A DNA stretch of 64,000 nucleotides from Desmodesmus armatus (GCA_007449985.2 VIIQ02000138.1:186001-250000), one strand, 5' to 3'. Counted from the first letter of the stretch, positions 10,824 through 24,500 are shown. Translations and numbers: made by a program. Notes: a model not told the origin generated them from the letters alone.

Positions 10824-13800
10824 ATGGTCAACTCTGTAGTTTCCCTGTGGACAGCATACATCAAGGACCTGCAAAACCCAGCATTGGCAGCAGGTGTAGC
10901 GCCAAACGCTGCTTACAGGGCGTCGCTTCTGGGCTTGAACAAGCTTGACCAACCCCTGCCGCACGCAGCATGGAAGAAACTGGTGCTGGACGTGCAGGTG
11001 AGCTATGCTGACATGGGCCCTGGTTTGCGGCAAGCACTGCACCCAGAATCTGGGTTTGTGTGGGAGGGAGTAGCCTTACTACCATCCTGATACTCAGTAC
11101 CAGGGGTAGGCTACCCCTGGTAGCAGTTGTGCAGGCTGTCTGCTACTGCCGGTACGGCATACCGGCCCCACAGCACAACCTCTTGGAGGCCCGCTTGTCA
11201 GTCCCTAGGCAACCTTATGCTACCATGATTTTGCACACTCTTTGCTAAGAGCCGTAGCTCCCATACATGCAGGAGTCCCATACATGCAGGACCCCACGTG
11301 GTTTTTGAGTCCAAGCGACAGCCTGCATTGCAATGACAGCACACTCCAAAAAGGTGTCACAGGGGAGAGGCTCACAGAGTTGGTTGTGTTATACAGCGCA
11401 GGGTGATGCTTTCTGATGCATGGTGTGATATACTCTGCCTCTCTTGCCGTGCTGCTGCAGGTGACAAGCAAGCTGGTAGCACTGTTCCTCCAGGCCCAGC
11501 AGCAGCCTATCAGACCAGGGCCTTGGGTGGAACTGGTGTACAACGCACTCCTCAAATGGCTGGACAAAGCCACCGCCGCAACTGCTGCATCCCCAAGGTC
11601 CCGTGCTGCGGGCGCAGTGCGACAGCAGCTGCAGGAGTTGCAGCTGCTGCAGCACCTGGGTCCTGCCATGGACGCTGCAGCGGCCCACCTCACAGCAACA
11701 GTAGCACTGGCAGCAGCCGCAGCCAACACCAGCAGCAGCAGTGGCAGCAGCGGGAGCACAGCGGCGGGATGTGCTGCCATACAGCCAGACAGCACATTGG
11801 GTTGCCTTCTGAGGCAGGCGGATTGCCATTCTGTCTTGCTGCTGCGCATTTTCCAGTCGGCAAGCTGTGCGCTATCATCTACAGGGCGATTCAGCTTGCA
11901 AACTGCACTGCCTGCAGCACCTGCAGCTGTGCGCATGATGCTCAGTATCTTCCGAGCTTGCAGCAGGCTGCAGCAGCTCGGCATGCAGCCACTGCTGCTG
12001 CCTGAGGCGCCGCACCATGGCCTTCAACTGTCGAGTGAGTGGGGCCTTCCCGCGTCGCTCAGGGCAATGAAGGTGATGGCCCTACCGCTCAGGGACAGCG
12101 TGGCAGGCTTGCTGCAGGAATGTCCTGGCGCAAGCGAGCTGCTGCTGCTGCCCGAGTTGGTGTCATGCCTCGCCATCATGTCGGTGGTGACCATGCTGGG
12201 GCTGGATCTGAGCAGTAAGAATGCGGCCAGCTCCGAGCGCGCGCCATCCACCAGCAGCAGCAGCAGCAGCGTGTCTGGGACAGACAGCAGCACACGCAGC
12301 AGTAGCAGCAGCCGGGTTGGCAGCAGCACAGGTCGCCAAGCGCCAGGGGTTGACAGACAGCAGCCGCAGGCTGGCAGTTGCGGCAATGACACCAGCGGCA
12401 GTAGCAGCAGCGGGGTGCAGGTTGATAGCCTCACGCCCCTGTCCTGCAGCTTGTTTGACCTACTGGGTGTTACCAAGGAGACAGCGCTGCAGGCCGCAGG
12501 GCTGGCCAAGGCTGAAGGGCTCACAACGCTGGCCCATCAACACATGTACTTGATGTCCTACAGAAATGTCCTTGGGTACCAGGTGAGCAGTGTCATACGT
12601 ATATGTATACGCTTGTGGCTAGAGGGACCCAAAACTACTAGTTTTGAGGTAGTACCTCAAGCATGCGACAGAAACCCAAGCCACAATGCATCCTGCCATG
12701 TGTTGTACCAGTGGTTCCGAACGGTCATCAGCACAATGAGATAGAGGAAGAGTGACCTCACGTGTCTGCCATGCTGCCTGATATGTTGTATGTGGCCAGG
12801 TGCAAGAAGCCCAGGATGAGGTCAGTGCGCAGCTGCTGCTGCAGTTGGAGACAGACATGCTGCTGACCTTGGCGGTGCATCAGCTGGCAGCAAGCATACC
12901 TGACAGCTACCCAGGGGCCCGAGCAGCACGGTACTGGGCGTGCCTGCTGTTCTGTGGGCCCCTGTATAGCATGTGGTGTAGAACGGACATGCACAGGCTG
13001 CCTCGGCCAGCAGCTTATACGGGACCGTTGGTGGCACTGCAGCTGCTGCCGTCTCCAGCCGAAGTGCAGCAGGTGCAGCAGGAGCAGATACCCCAGCAGC
13101 AGCAGGAAGAGCAGCAGCAGCAGCAGCATGAGGAGCAGCAGGAGCAGCAGCAGCAACTGGAGCCGGCTGAGTGGTGTATGTTGGCACCCTCGGCACCTCT
13201 GCTGGCAGAGCTGCTGCCGCTGCTGACGCGGCAATGCCACTCACAGCTGCAGCGGCAGCAGCAGCAGCCAGAAGCCCCTCACAATGGGCAGCTGTCAAGC
13301 TTCTTGGCTAAAAACAGCCCAACCTTGCTGTGCATGCGAACCCTGCTGCTGTGCTCCGTGGTGCCAGGCTGTGGGGGACCCTCACTCACAGCAACGGCAG
13401 CATCGGCAAACGCAGCACCAGTTGCAGCACCAGCAGCAGCAGGAGAAATCGACAGGCATATCCCCGGCGGCTACACCATGTGCGGCCTGGGTACGCTCAT
13501 GGTGCATGCCAGCGACATCATCAGCCAGTTTGAGGCGACACTGCGGCTAGAGGCTGCAGTATTCGATGCAGCAGCTACAGCGGCGGCAGCAGCTGACAGT
13601 GCAGCAGCGACAGCAGCATCCCTTGGCATCCTGGATATCCATGCCAGAATGTTTTTGTGTTTCTGCCACCCTAACGAAGCGAACTTCGCAGGCCAGAAGA
13701 GGGGTCCCTCTCCCCTGGCCGTGTTGGCACTTGCAGCAGGGGCAGGCTCACAGATTCAGCGGCAGCTGCATAGCCTACTGGTCAGCCTGGCGAAGTTTAG

Positions 13801-14061
13801 CGGGTGGGGCACGGGCAAGCTTGACAGCATGGCATGTGTGCAGTACTCCATGGCGGCTGCTTGTGTAGCCGCCGCGCTGCTATATCTAGCAGCGGAGCAG
13901 CAGCAGCTTTTGGGAGCAGCGGCAGCAGCAGGAGATGAAGCAGATGTCAGCAGTGGCTGCGCAGCTGCTGTTGACATGCTGCCTAATGTGGTTATTGTGG
14001 GCCGCTGCTGCCTGCGGTGGGCTGAGATGCAGATGCAAGCAGCAGCCAACCCCGCCGTGAC

Positions 14062-14094
<33 letters not shown>

Positions 14095-14599
14095 CAGTCA
14101 GGGCCAGCAGGTTTGGCGCCAGCTTCCTTTCCAGATCAACATTTCTGGCCTCTTGTCAGTTGTGCAGCATTGGATGGCTTCAGGGAGCACGTGCGCCCAG
14201 CTCAGCGCTGCTGGCTATGCGCCCCTGCCAGTGCTGCAGCAGCTGGAGCAGGCGTTGGCCACACACCAGGCCCTACATGAGGACAGCCCACCTGACACAG
14301 TAGCACCGTTCCTGGCAGCGGCCCAGCAGCTGCAGGCCACAGGGCTGGCCTTGTGCTCCTTTGCCGTGCCCTGCATGTGCAACAACCCTTGTTGCACAAG
14401 CTTGGCGGGGCTGTCGGAGCTGGCAGCAGTGTCGGGGCGCAGCTGCATTTGTGCTGGCTGCCGTGTGGCGCGGTATTGTGGGCGCGCGTGTCAGCGGGCA
14501 GCGTGGAAGCAGCACAAGCACGTGTGCGGGGCGCTCGGTGCAGCTGCTGCTGCTGGGACAGGGTGTGTGGCAGGAGCTGTCGCGGGCGCAAGAGCGTGA
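10824..14599 (+). CDS. MYND zinc-finger protein C
   Basis: Exons 10824-10997, 11461-12582 and 12800-14599 join in frame to 1,031 residues. The start MVNSVVSLW aligns with A, D and E. The last exon opens directly after a CAG acceptor with [12 protein letters not shown] glutamine-rich stretch (about 13,060-13,160) and a run of CAG codons near 14,065-14,092 vary in length between paralogues. The MYND finger lies at about residues 949-1010 and has the full ligand set (CNNPCC, CICAGC, YCGRAC, HKHVC). Its nucleotide sequence is nearly identical to A over the finger, so this part is either under constraint or homogenised by gene conversion. The tail is short and Ala/Gly-rich. Closest paralogue is A, including 5' flanking DNA. 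Function unknown. Confidence 0.85.
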
Positions 14600-14655
14600 G
14601 ACACCGTCCTAGCTATGTGTATCTTTTTGTGGTGCTGCTGGCAGTCACTGTAGGC

Positions 14656-14688
<33 letters not shown>

Positions 14689-15889
14689 GTAGCGTGTGTA
14701 CTTGGACCTGATGGTGACGGTGGGGTGGTGGTGATAGTGGCTGTTGATCGCTGCTGAAAGCCAATTGCGTGCATCATGACTGTCGATCGCAGACTGCGTG
14801 TGTGAGGTGTGAGTTGCTGGGTGTATGCAAACGGTTGGGTTGCTGTTGGGTTGTACCTGAAAAATGACTGCTGTGCCGTGCTGCATATATGCATGTTGTC
14901 CTACTCAGGCTGCTCTTTGACACTGCATGATTGGGTTGTGTTGTGGGGCGAATGTGAACATCTCCACCCTGCGGTGCCACTGAGTTGCCTGGTTCTGCTG
15001 CTCATGCAACTCCTTGGCCATTGCCAATGAGTGATGGATGCGGTCACCTCACAGCGAGCATGCTGTGCCATTGTGTTGGGTGTCCAAGCCAGTGGCTTGA
15101 ATCATGTAACAAAAACATGCGCTGCCGTGATGATCACTGCTGCACAGCAACCCCAAGGCAAGGTACTGCAGGCCAAGGCAGCAGTTGGCAAGCCGTGAGG
15201 CGTGCCAACCTTCAGGGGCTGGGTTTTCAAAAACGCGGGCCCTAGCTGCCTTGCTCCGGAGGTGTCTAGGGCTGTCGGGTGGGGCAGCTGCCAGCAGTGC
15301 CCGCCAGCATACCCAGGTTGAGTCTGTTGTGTGCCCCTGGCTCACAATGTGTGGGATACGCAAATCTACACTGTCACAGTGGGCCTTCTAGCTCGTATCA
15401 ACATGAGTGGTGGTCTAGGCAACATGGCCGCCACGGCAGTGCAGTGCCACTATCTGACAGCACACACCGAAAGCAAGACGTGCCGCATGCATCATCCTTG
15501 GACATCCAGATCAGCGACAGCCAACAGCTGACTGAGCCAGCAGCGCAATGATGTGGTACGACCTCAGGGTTTTGCTGTTTGGGTGCACCTGCAGCAAGAG
15601 GTCTTGTACATGTACGTACAGCGGGGGTCCGCTTGCCAGGGTTGAGCCCATGGGCGAAACTGAACCCGCCTTGACCCACTTGGCAGAGTTCACGGGTGGT
15701 TGGTGTAGTTCAGCCTGCAGCAGGACGACCAAACAGCAGACTGTATGCACCTTGGTGGCTTCGATGCAAAGTGGATGCCGTGTGCCGTGTGGTGGTGACG
15801 TCTGACAACTGTGCCTCCGAGATTCTGTTACACTCCAGGAGGCATTACCGTGCGCTGCTGATGTTTGGCATGCAGCATCCTCGACGCCA
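14600..15889. other. Intergenic region downstream of gene C
   Basis: It should hold the 3' UTR of C. A short tetranucleotide repeat lies at 14,658-14,689. Beyond that I see only small open frames on both strands without recognisable content. Confidence 0.5.
14658..14689. repeat. (CTTG)n microsatellite
   Basis: About seven to eight perfect CTTG units lie just past the stop codon of gene C, probably within its 3' UTR. Confidence 0.9.
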
Positions 15890-16532
15890 TGGCCAGCACA
15901 CTGTTGTGCTGGCAAGGTGACTTGCTGAGAGTTGGTTGAGCTGTGCTGGCTTGGCAACCCTTGGGTTGGGGAAATTCTGCTGGACTGCTCTTGCTGCCAC
16001 CAAGCTAACATATGTAGCACCGCACAAAACAAATTATTCCATGTATAACCTTAGAAAGCACCCCCCTTTGTCCGTCTGTCGTATGCATTCAAAATGGTTG
16101 GGCGCGGCAACGGTTGTCATGCACCCGGCGACGGTTGTCATGCGCACTGCTCTTGCTTGATTGTCAAGAATTCATCTTGCTACTTTCCAACGCACTTCCA
16201 AACTTTCCAGCATACAGACGTAACAGATCCTGCCCTCTGTTTGACTGCTTACACCAAAGCTCATCAATCATGCAGCACATGCACGGTGAAGCTGAGACAC
16301 AGGTTGAATATGTGACACATACTATCAAATAGGGACATGTTGATCAACTAGCTACAACACACACGGTGAGGAAAGTTGTGCTGCCGTGCTGGGCACACAT
16401 CTGCTGCTGCACATTTTCTAAACACTTCAAGGAATGTGTGCGTCTGGTCCAGGAACTGTTGCTGCTGTTAAAATCATCAGTGAGGTTCACATAGGTGCAA
16501 TTTGTGCAGCAGGTGTGACAACCCACGCCGGC
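15890..16532 (+). repeat. 5' flank of gene D, duplicated upstream of gene E
   Basis: This segment matches 20,990-21,559 upstream of E in order and orientation. Shared blocks are a ccagcacact-gtgctggcaagg hairpin, the stretch around atggttgggcgcggcaacgg, the block around acatgcacggtgaagctgag, and an aatagggacatg block followed by agctacaacacacacggt. Conservation close to the start codon suggests promoter and 5' UTR. It marks the left end of a duplicated unit of roughly 5 kb containing D. Confidence 0.75.
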
Positions 16533-19500
16533 ATGGCCAACAGTGCAGTTGCCTCCTGGACAGCATGCATCAAGGAGTTGCAACGATTGATGGACGCAGC
16601 AGGTTCTGCGCAATCTCCTGCCATTCTTGCTTTTGGTCTTCGTTTGAGTCAGCTGAGGCACCAGCCGCCCCTGCCTCATGCAGCGTGGAAGAGGCTCGCA
16701 CAGGATGTGCAGGTGATGTGCTGACAGGGACTGATGGCCTTGGTGGGGAGTACTGCCCCTAGCAGGGGCAGTGTTGAGCTTTTCCCAAGAATGGTATGCT
16801 ACAAATATATTCGTGATGGCATGCATCTCATCATGGCGTGGCTGCATGTTGACTCTGGGGGTAGAGTCAAGGCATGCGCTGTCCATGGGCTTGCAATACA
16901 CACAGCGGGTCAAAACAGCCTTCAAGTGGACCAGTTCCTCAACATGCTATCTCCATGCTGCTGCAGGTGACCGGCAAGCTGGCAGCCCTGTGCATTCCAG
17001 GCCTGTCACAACCAGACACTGTAGGCTGCGGGCTTGTGATCACCCTTGCTGGCACTGCGCTGAATGCGTGGCTGACCACAGCCTTGGATGCAATGCGTGC
17101 ATCCCCAGGGTCACGTGCAGCACTTGCTGTGCGGCAGCAGCTACAGGAGTCTGGGCTGATGCAGCACCTGGGTACTGGCATGGCTGCTGCAACCGCCTGG
17201 CACAAGTGTGCAGCACAACTAGCAGCACTGTCATCACTCAGGCGTTCAGTAGCAGCAGTAGGGGTGCCTGCCAGTGACAGCATCAGCAGCACAGGTGGGG
17301 CGTTTACCACACACACGGCGCGGCAGGACGCTCCGCAGGGGACCTCCTCTCAGTTGCGGAGCCGTCAGAGTACCTGCTGCAGCCAGACCGCACCTGTGCC
17401 TGGATGCTACGCACCTTCCAGCTGGCCAGCTGTGTGCTGTCTCCAACAGGGGCCTTCAGCATCGAAGCTGCACTGCCTGCTGCTCCTGCAGCAGTGCGCA
17501 TGATGTTGGAAGTCTTCCAAGCCTGCCAAGTAGCCCAGGAGCTAGGGCGACAGCCGGGACAGCAGCAGGCAAACGACATCCTCAGCCCCTTTGACGCCCT
17601 AGAAGCGGCAACCAGCAGCATGGGGGTGTTCACAAAAGCACTGTACAGCCAGATCCCCAACTTGGCGATGATGAACATGCTGCAGTCATGCCCCGCCGCC
17701 AGTGAGCTGGTGATGTCGTCTGAGTTTGCGTCATGCCTCACCATCATGTCCGTGGCAACCCTGCTTGGGTTGGATACGAGCATTGATGGCAGGGCACAGG
17801 CCACAGCAACTGCGGCACCCAGCAGTGGCAGTGCACACAGGGTGCACAGGAGTACGGGTCGTCATATGCCAGGCGCAGGGAGGCAGCATCAGCAGCCTGG
17901 CAGCGTGCGCGGTGGCAGTGACGGTGGTCTCAACAACGGGGTGCGGCTGGACAGCCTGACGCCCCTGTCCTGCGGCCTGTTTGACATACTGGATGTCAGT
18001 AGGGAGACAGTGCTGCAGGTTGCAAGGCTGGCCAAGTCTGAAGGCTTCACAACTCTGAGCAATTTGCATGCATTGGTGATGCTCTACGGCAATGCACTCC
18101 GCTACCAAGTGAGTCAGAGCATTGGTTGCATGTTGGAACCTGCCAACTTGACCTGCCAACGTGCTCATGAGAACATGTGACTGCCCAAGTGCACCGTCAA
18201 CACTCTCCACGCAGAGGTTGGAGCCAATAGATAGTGCCACACGCGCCGTACGGTTTGTTTGATTTGGAGTACATGTCGCATGCACTCTCAGCATGCACCA
18301 ACATGCGGGGTGTGCCTCCTGACCGTCAATGTTTGTGATGTGTGTGACCATACCAATGCTGATTTACTCTATGTCTGCCAGGTGGACCAAGCACAGGGGG
18401 CATTCACGTCGCAGCTGCTGCTCCACTTGGAGACAAACCTGCTGCTGAGCTTGATGATGCTGCAGCTGACAGCAAGCATACCTGACAGCCACCCTGGGGC
18501 CCAAGCAGCATCAGATTTGGCATGCATGCTGTGGTCTGGCCGCTTGCACGGCATGTGGTGCATGGACCCCTGCCTGCAGCAGCTGCCAGCGTCACCAGCC
18601 TACACGGGCCCACAACTGGCAGTGCAGCTGCTGCCATGCCCGACCCAGCCACAGCCGCCCGTCCTGTTGCAGTCAGAGCAGCACTACCAACAGCAACCAC
18701 ATCCACAGCATGGGAATCAGCTTGCTGAGTGGTGTGGAGTGGCGCCCTCGGCAGCTCTGCTGACAGAGCTGTTGCCTTTCTTGACCGCCCACTGCCTCAC
18801 ACAGCTACGGCAGCACCAGCAGCGGCAGCAGGGAGCCAGTGGACAATCAACGAACCTGTCGTGTTCAACGTTGTCCAGGCTGTTCTGCCTGGCCACCCTG
18901 TTGATGTGCTCAGGGATGCCAGCGTCTATGGTGGCTCCTTCCACTGCAGCAGCAGAGAGGTCGCCGGCAATGCTGCCAGCTGCAGCAGTGCCAACTGGGC
19001 ATCACATCAACCAGTTCACCGACAGCTATGTCCTGCATGCTCAGGTCGCCTACATGCCGCACGCTGGTGATATCTTCAGCGTCTTGGAGGCAGCACTGCG
19101 CTGTGTGGCAGCAGATCTGGGTGCAGCAGCAGAAGTAGCAGCAGGGGCAGCTGTTGGCTCTGCTGCCAGTAGTGGCGATGCAGCAGTTAGTGCAGTATCT
19201 GTAAATCCAAGCCCGAGTGACTCAAAGCAGCAAGTTGCTGCTGCGGCATGTGCCTACATGGGTGACTTGAGTGGCTTGTTGGTCAAGCTGTGCTTTCCTC
19301 ATATTTCAAAAGACTACCCACTCTGCTTCTCTCCTGTGGTGCTGTTGGCGCATGCAGCTGGGCCGGGCTCCAAAGTGGGGCGCCGACTTCACAGCCTGCT
19401 GGCCACCATGGTCAAGCTCAGTGGGTTGGGTGCGCTTTGGGTGGGCACACGCCTGCAGTTGACTGCTGCTGCTTCATGCGCAGCCTCAACGCTGCTGGCT

Positions 19501-20241
19501 GGTGCTGGTGCTGCGGAAGCAGCAGCGGCAGCAGGTGCGACAATAGATTGCAGCAGGGACAAAGCAGCTGCCCTTGCCATGCTGCCAAATGTGGTCATCC
19601 TAGGCCGTTGTTGCATGACATGGGCTCAGCATGTTGCGCAGCTGTCAACATCCATTCCCACCTTGTCCAATGAGCAACAGGAGCAGCAGCAGCAGCAGCA
19701 GGAGCCCTGCAGCAGTCAGCAGCAGCGCAGCCAGCCCTGCTGGCAGTGTGAGGTGGCCCAATGGAGTGCGTTCCTGCAGGGTGTGCAGCAGTGGCTGGCT
19801 GCGGGCACCACATGTGAGCAGCTTGCCGCTGCTGGCTACAAGCCTCAGGCAGTGCTGCAGCAGCTGGAGCACCTGTTCCCACTGGCAGCATGCCAGGCCA
19901 TGATCTGCAGCCCCTCTGACACAGCAGCACTGCAGGCGGCTCAGCAGTTTCATTCCACAGGGCTGGCTTTGTGCTCCTTTGCGGTGCCCTGCGTATGCAA
20001 CAACCCTGGTTGCACAAGCCTGTCAGGGCTGTCGGAGCTGGCCTCTGTGTCGGGACGCAGCTGCATATGTGCAGGCTGTGGTGTACCACGCTACTGTGGG
20101 CGAGCATGTCAGCGGGCAGTTTGGAAGCAGCACAAGCCTGTGTGGTGCGCTCAGTGCGGCTGCTGCTGCTGGTGCAGCAGCAACGGCTGCTGCTGCAGGC
20201 CCTGCAGCAACAGGATGAATCGTGTTGCGGCAACAGGATGA
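16533..20241 (+). CDS. MYND zinc-finger protein D (damaged copy)
   Basis: Exons 16533-16712, 16967-18108 and 18382-20241 follow the A/C/E plan. Two lesions are visible. First, the middle exon changes frame between 17,275 and 17,400. Removing a 59-base GT-AG segment (17295-17353) restores the frame, so this is either a very short intron or a frameshift. Second, inside the MYND finger the run that reads gtgtgtggtgcgctc-like in the paralogues is two bases shorter at about 20,138. This turns the last zinc ligand (HKPVC) into HKPVW and replaces the Ala-rich tail with a Cys-rich one. With the short intron the model gives 1,040 residues. All other ligands are present (CNNPGC, CICAGC, YCGRAC, HKP). 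D is closest to E. It may be a decaying gene, or the lesions may be assembly errors. Confidence 0.7.
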
Positions 20242-20299
20242 ATCGTGTTGGAGCCAGCATGGTGGCGTGTCAACACAAATGATGCACTGCATCACAGTG

Positions 20300-20870
20300 G
20301 CACTGTGAGTCTGAGAGTCTATGTGTGCCGTAAGTGTCCACACAGTGCCACCAAGGACACCAGTGGTGTGGTGTGGGTAAGCGGTGGTGGGACCAGACTG
20401 CAGATTCATAGGGGTTGATCGGCGGCCTTGTGGTCGGATGCGTGCACCTTTGACATTATGACCCCTCAGGAGTCCTGCAGGCATCATGCAGGCTGTAGTT
20501 TGTTGTGGGGTGTTGAGTAATCAGCAGTTGAGTTATCAGCCCCCAGCCTTGACAGTGCAGCTCCAGTGCATGCCAGCATTGTGCTGGCGGCCGGTCCCAA
20601 GGCAACCAGGGCACGGCCATAGGTGCTGACCATGGCTGTGATGGCAGCAGGTGATGAGTGGCCAGAGCCTGCTGCATGTTTGATGATGTGGTGATGTGCA
20701 TTTCTTGCACGGTGTTTGAGATGTAGAACACAGGCTCAGCCTGGCTGTGTTCTTCATGCTGATCAGTAGTCATATGCATATTTAATTTCTTGTAAGTAAT
20801 TGCTTGCTGATAAGTCTGATTACGCCTGCAAAACCTGCAAGGACTGCCACACTTTATTCGAGGCATGGTG
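20300..20870 (+). repeat. 3' flank of gene D, related to 3' flank of gene E
   Basis: The sequence matches 26,380-26,930 in order: a cctgcagattca block, a ggtcgg/gggatgc-tgcac block, gagttatcagcc...ttgaca-tgcagctccag, then gtgctgg-ggccggtcccaagg, and cagagcctgctgcatgtttgat. E carries about 190 bp extra between two of these blocks. The duplication that gave D and E therefore reached past the genes on both sides. Confidence 0.75.
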
Positions 20871-20989
20871 GGTACCGTGCGGTAGTGTCAGTGGCGTGTA
20901 AATTCTGCCTGACCCAGAAGTTTGTACAGGTGATATCACCTTGATGTATTGGTGTTTAGCATGCGGCTTCCTCAACTGCTTTGTTTGTT

Positions 20990-21559
20990 TGTCCAGCACA
21001 CTGATGTGCTGGCAAGGTTGGGCAGATTACTAGGCTTGTTGCCACCACGCCAGCCACCACCTGGTTGAATATCAGCAGCATCGGCAACAGCACGATCTTT
21101 TCAACCGTAAAACGCTGACCTCCTGTCCGTCTGTCGTCTAAATTTAAATGGTTGGGCGCGGCAACGGTTGTGCTCTTCCTTGCCAAGCAATTTGCTTGTG
21201 GAACTTCCACCTTGCTACGAGTTTGGACACTTCCACCTTCTTAGCGCACACAGACCCTGCCCGCTGTTTGACTGTGTACCTCACAACTCGCCAATCAAGC
21301 ATCACATGCACGGTGAAGCTGAGGTTGCAACTCTTGCAGATGTGACACATCCTATCCAATAGGGACATGCTGAGCAATTAGCTACAACACAAACGGTGGG
21401 GAAAGCTATGCTGTGCTTGGCAGACATCTGCTGCTGCACCCTCTGTCCAACACTCTGAGGGAGGTTTGCGTCTGCTCAGGGGCCTGTTGCTGCTGTTCTC
21501 ATCAGCCATACAGTTGACAGAGGCGTTTTTTGGCTGCAGGTGTGACAAAGCACGCCGGG
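20990..21559 (+). repeat. 5' flank of gene E (copy of gene D flank)
   Basis: This is the counterpart of 15,890-16,532. The 120 bp before the start codon are the best conserved, which fits a retained promoter or 5' UTR. Confidence 0.75.
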
Positions 21560-24500
21560 ATGGCCACCGCTGCAGTCGCCTCCTGGACAGCATGCATCAA
21601 GGTGCTGCAACAGCTGTTGCAACCAGCAGACGCGACACGTGCAGTACCATCTGGTGTCCTGAAGTCTGCTATTAAACTGATGACCAAGCTTGACCATCAA
21701 CCCCCCCTAACCCATGCAGCATGGAAGAGGCTCGCACAGGATATGCAGGTGACTGGTGCTGACATAAATTGGCATGACCTTGAGGGTGTGCCTGGCGGGT
21801 GGCGAGGGCGAACCTTGCAAAAGGGGCCTGAAAGCATTCATCAAGATACCATATCTGCCATACTCACACGCCGCATGACCTGGGGCACCACAACTTTCTG
21901 GATGACATGCAAGGCATGTTCTACACATGAGCTTGCCGTGACAGCTGTCACTTGCCAGACAGTGTCTGGACCTGTGGCCCCAACGCTATCTCAGATAGGG
22001 GTCCTGTGTGCTGGTGCTGCAGGTCACAGCCAAGCTGGCAGCCCTGTGCGTCCCAGCCCTACAAACCGCAGACAGCATGAGACGAGTCAACTCGTTGCAG
22101 ACCATGGCTGGCGCTGCGCTGAACATATGGCTGACCAAAGCTGTGGACGTGATGCGTGCGACACCAGGGTCCCGTGCGGCAGATGCTGTGCGCCAGCAGC
22201 TGCAGGTTTCAGGTTTGATGCAGCACCTGAGCACTGGACTGGCTGCTGCAGCTGGCCGCCTTGAGCTGGAAGCAGCGTGCGCAGCATGCTGCAGCGCATC
22301 AGCAGAGGCAGCCACCACTGGCGATGCCGGCACCACAGATGCGTCCACCCACCTGGTGAACACGTCTCGGCGGCTGTTGGAGTCAGACTGCAGCTGTGGG
22401 TGTTTGCTGCGCACCTTCCAGCTGGCCAGCTGCGCGCTTGCTCCAACAGGAGAATTCAGCATTGAGGCCGCCCTGCCTGCAGCCCCTGCAGCATTGCGCC
22501 TGATCCGCAAGGTCTTCCAAGCCTACAGCAAGATCCAGGAGATCATGCAGCAGCCGTTGCTGCAGCGTGGGCTGCTGCAGGATGCCTCCGGCCCTCTCAG
22601 CGAGTGTACCAAGGCCCTGGAGATGTCAATCAAGGTGATGTGTGTGCTGGCAGAAGCACTCAAAGGTGGTGCGCAAGGCACATTGTGGTCATGCCCTGCC
22701 GCAAGCGAGCTTCTGCTGTCAGCTGATACAGTATCATGCCTTGCCATCACACTGGTTGTCAACGTGCTGGGGCTGGACACGAGCAGTGACGGCCAGGCAA
22801 AGGCTTCTGCAGCTGCGGCAACCAGCAGTAGCAGTGGGCCGGGCCGTGGCAGCAACACAGGCCGTCACCTGCCAGGCACTGGGAGGCAGCAGCAGCAGCC
22901 TGGCAGCGTGCGCAGTGGCCACGCCAGTGGCGTTGGTCTTGACAACGGGGTGCGGCTGGACAGCCTGACGCCCCTGTCCTGCAGCTTGTTTGAAATACTG
23001 GCCGTCACCAAGGAGACAGCGCTGGAGCTGGCAAGGACAGCCAAGTCCACAGGGTCACCCTGGACAAGTGTGGTCAGTCTGGGTGAACTTGTGGTGCTCT
23101 ACCGCCGTGTGCTGGATCACCAAGTGAGTCGGTACCTTTGGTGCATGCGCATGCTGTCCCTGTCCTGCTCCCAGCACAAACCTTGTGCAAGGTTGCCACC
23201 CACATATGGCTAGGTAGCTGTGGAATTGCCCAAGGAGTTGCCCACCTTTTGCCCCAAGGACTGTCCAATGCTTAGACATGCCTGGACAGTTGAATCACAT
23301 CAAGAGGGGCGGGGCGTGGTGACCGTGGCATAGTCAGCATGGGTGCCATTGTGGTACAGAATTGCATGTGTGTGCTCAAGTGAGTTGAGACCGGCTTCGA
23401 CACAACGTGGCTCGTTGGACCCTGCTCCCAGCACACCGACCACATGTGGTCAGAAAAGGGGATGTGGCCAGAAAAAGGGGACGTGTCAGACAAAGTGAAG
23501 CCTAGCTCTGCACAGAAGCACAGCCGGTCAGGCATGAAGCCAACTAGACGTCTGAGTGTGACTCTGGTGCATGTTTGTGCTCCTGATGTCGTGCCTGACG
23601 CTCAACACATATTAGTGCTGCCATGCTTCTGTGTCTGGCCAGGTGGAGCAAGCAAAGGGTGCATTCAACACGCAGCTGCTGCTGCAGTTGGAGACAGACT
23701 TACTCCTGAGCTTGACGATGCTTCAGCTGACAGCAAGCATACCTGACAGCCACCCTGGGGCACCAGCAGCTTGTGATGTAGCATGGCGTCTGTGCTGCGG
23801 TCCCATACAGAGTCTTTGGAGCGCACGTGGGTTTCAAAGGCGGCCATCATGCAGACGCGAGCACCACCATGTGGCACTGCAGCTCAGCAAGCTACCATCC
23901 TCGTTCCAGCCGCACTTGCCGGTCCCTGTGCAGTCACAGCAGCCTGCTGCTGAGCAGCCACCGTTTGAGCATGGGGTTCAGCGTGATGAATGGTGTGTTT
24001 TGGCACTTTCAGAGCCTCTGCTGGCGGAGCTGCTGCCGCAGTTGACCCGCGACTGCCTCACACAGCTGCAGCAGGACCATGAACAGCGGCAGCAGCAGCA
24101 ACCAGGAGCCAGTCGGCAGCTGCCAGCCCTTTTGGCTTCTGGTTACACAAGGCTTTGCTGCCTGGCCGGCCTGTTGTTGTGCTCAGTGGTGCCACCCTCT
24201 TGCCCTGCAGCAGCAGCGGGAGGATCTGCGGCAACTCCACCAGCTGCAGCAGTGCCAGCAGGACAGCACAGCAGTCGCATCATAGGCAGGCGTGTCCCGG
24301 ATGCCCTCATGCAGCATGCTCACCACATCATCAGCATCTTGGAGGCGGCACTGCGCTGTTTGGCAGCAGAGATCCATGCAGCAGCAGCAGCAGAAGCAGC
24401 GGCAGCAGCAGAAGCAGCAGCAAGGACGACAGGTGGCGATGGCACTGCCAACAGTGGTGATGTAGAAGCAGGTGCAGCACCAGCTGCTGCGTCTGGGGGG

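Noticed and set aside
11220..11984. Long open frame of 254 codons on the minus strand, and many similar ones opposite genes A-E
   Set aside because: These are antisense shadows of GCA/CAG-rich coding exons. Their content (Cys/Ser/Leu runs) is the complement of Ala/Gln codons, and they lack splice or family support.
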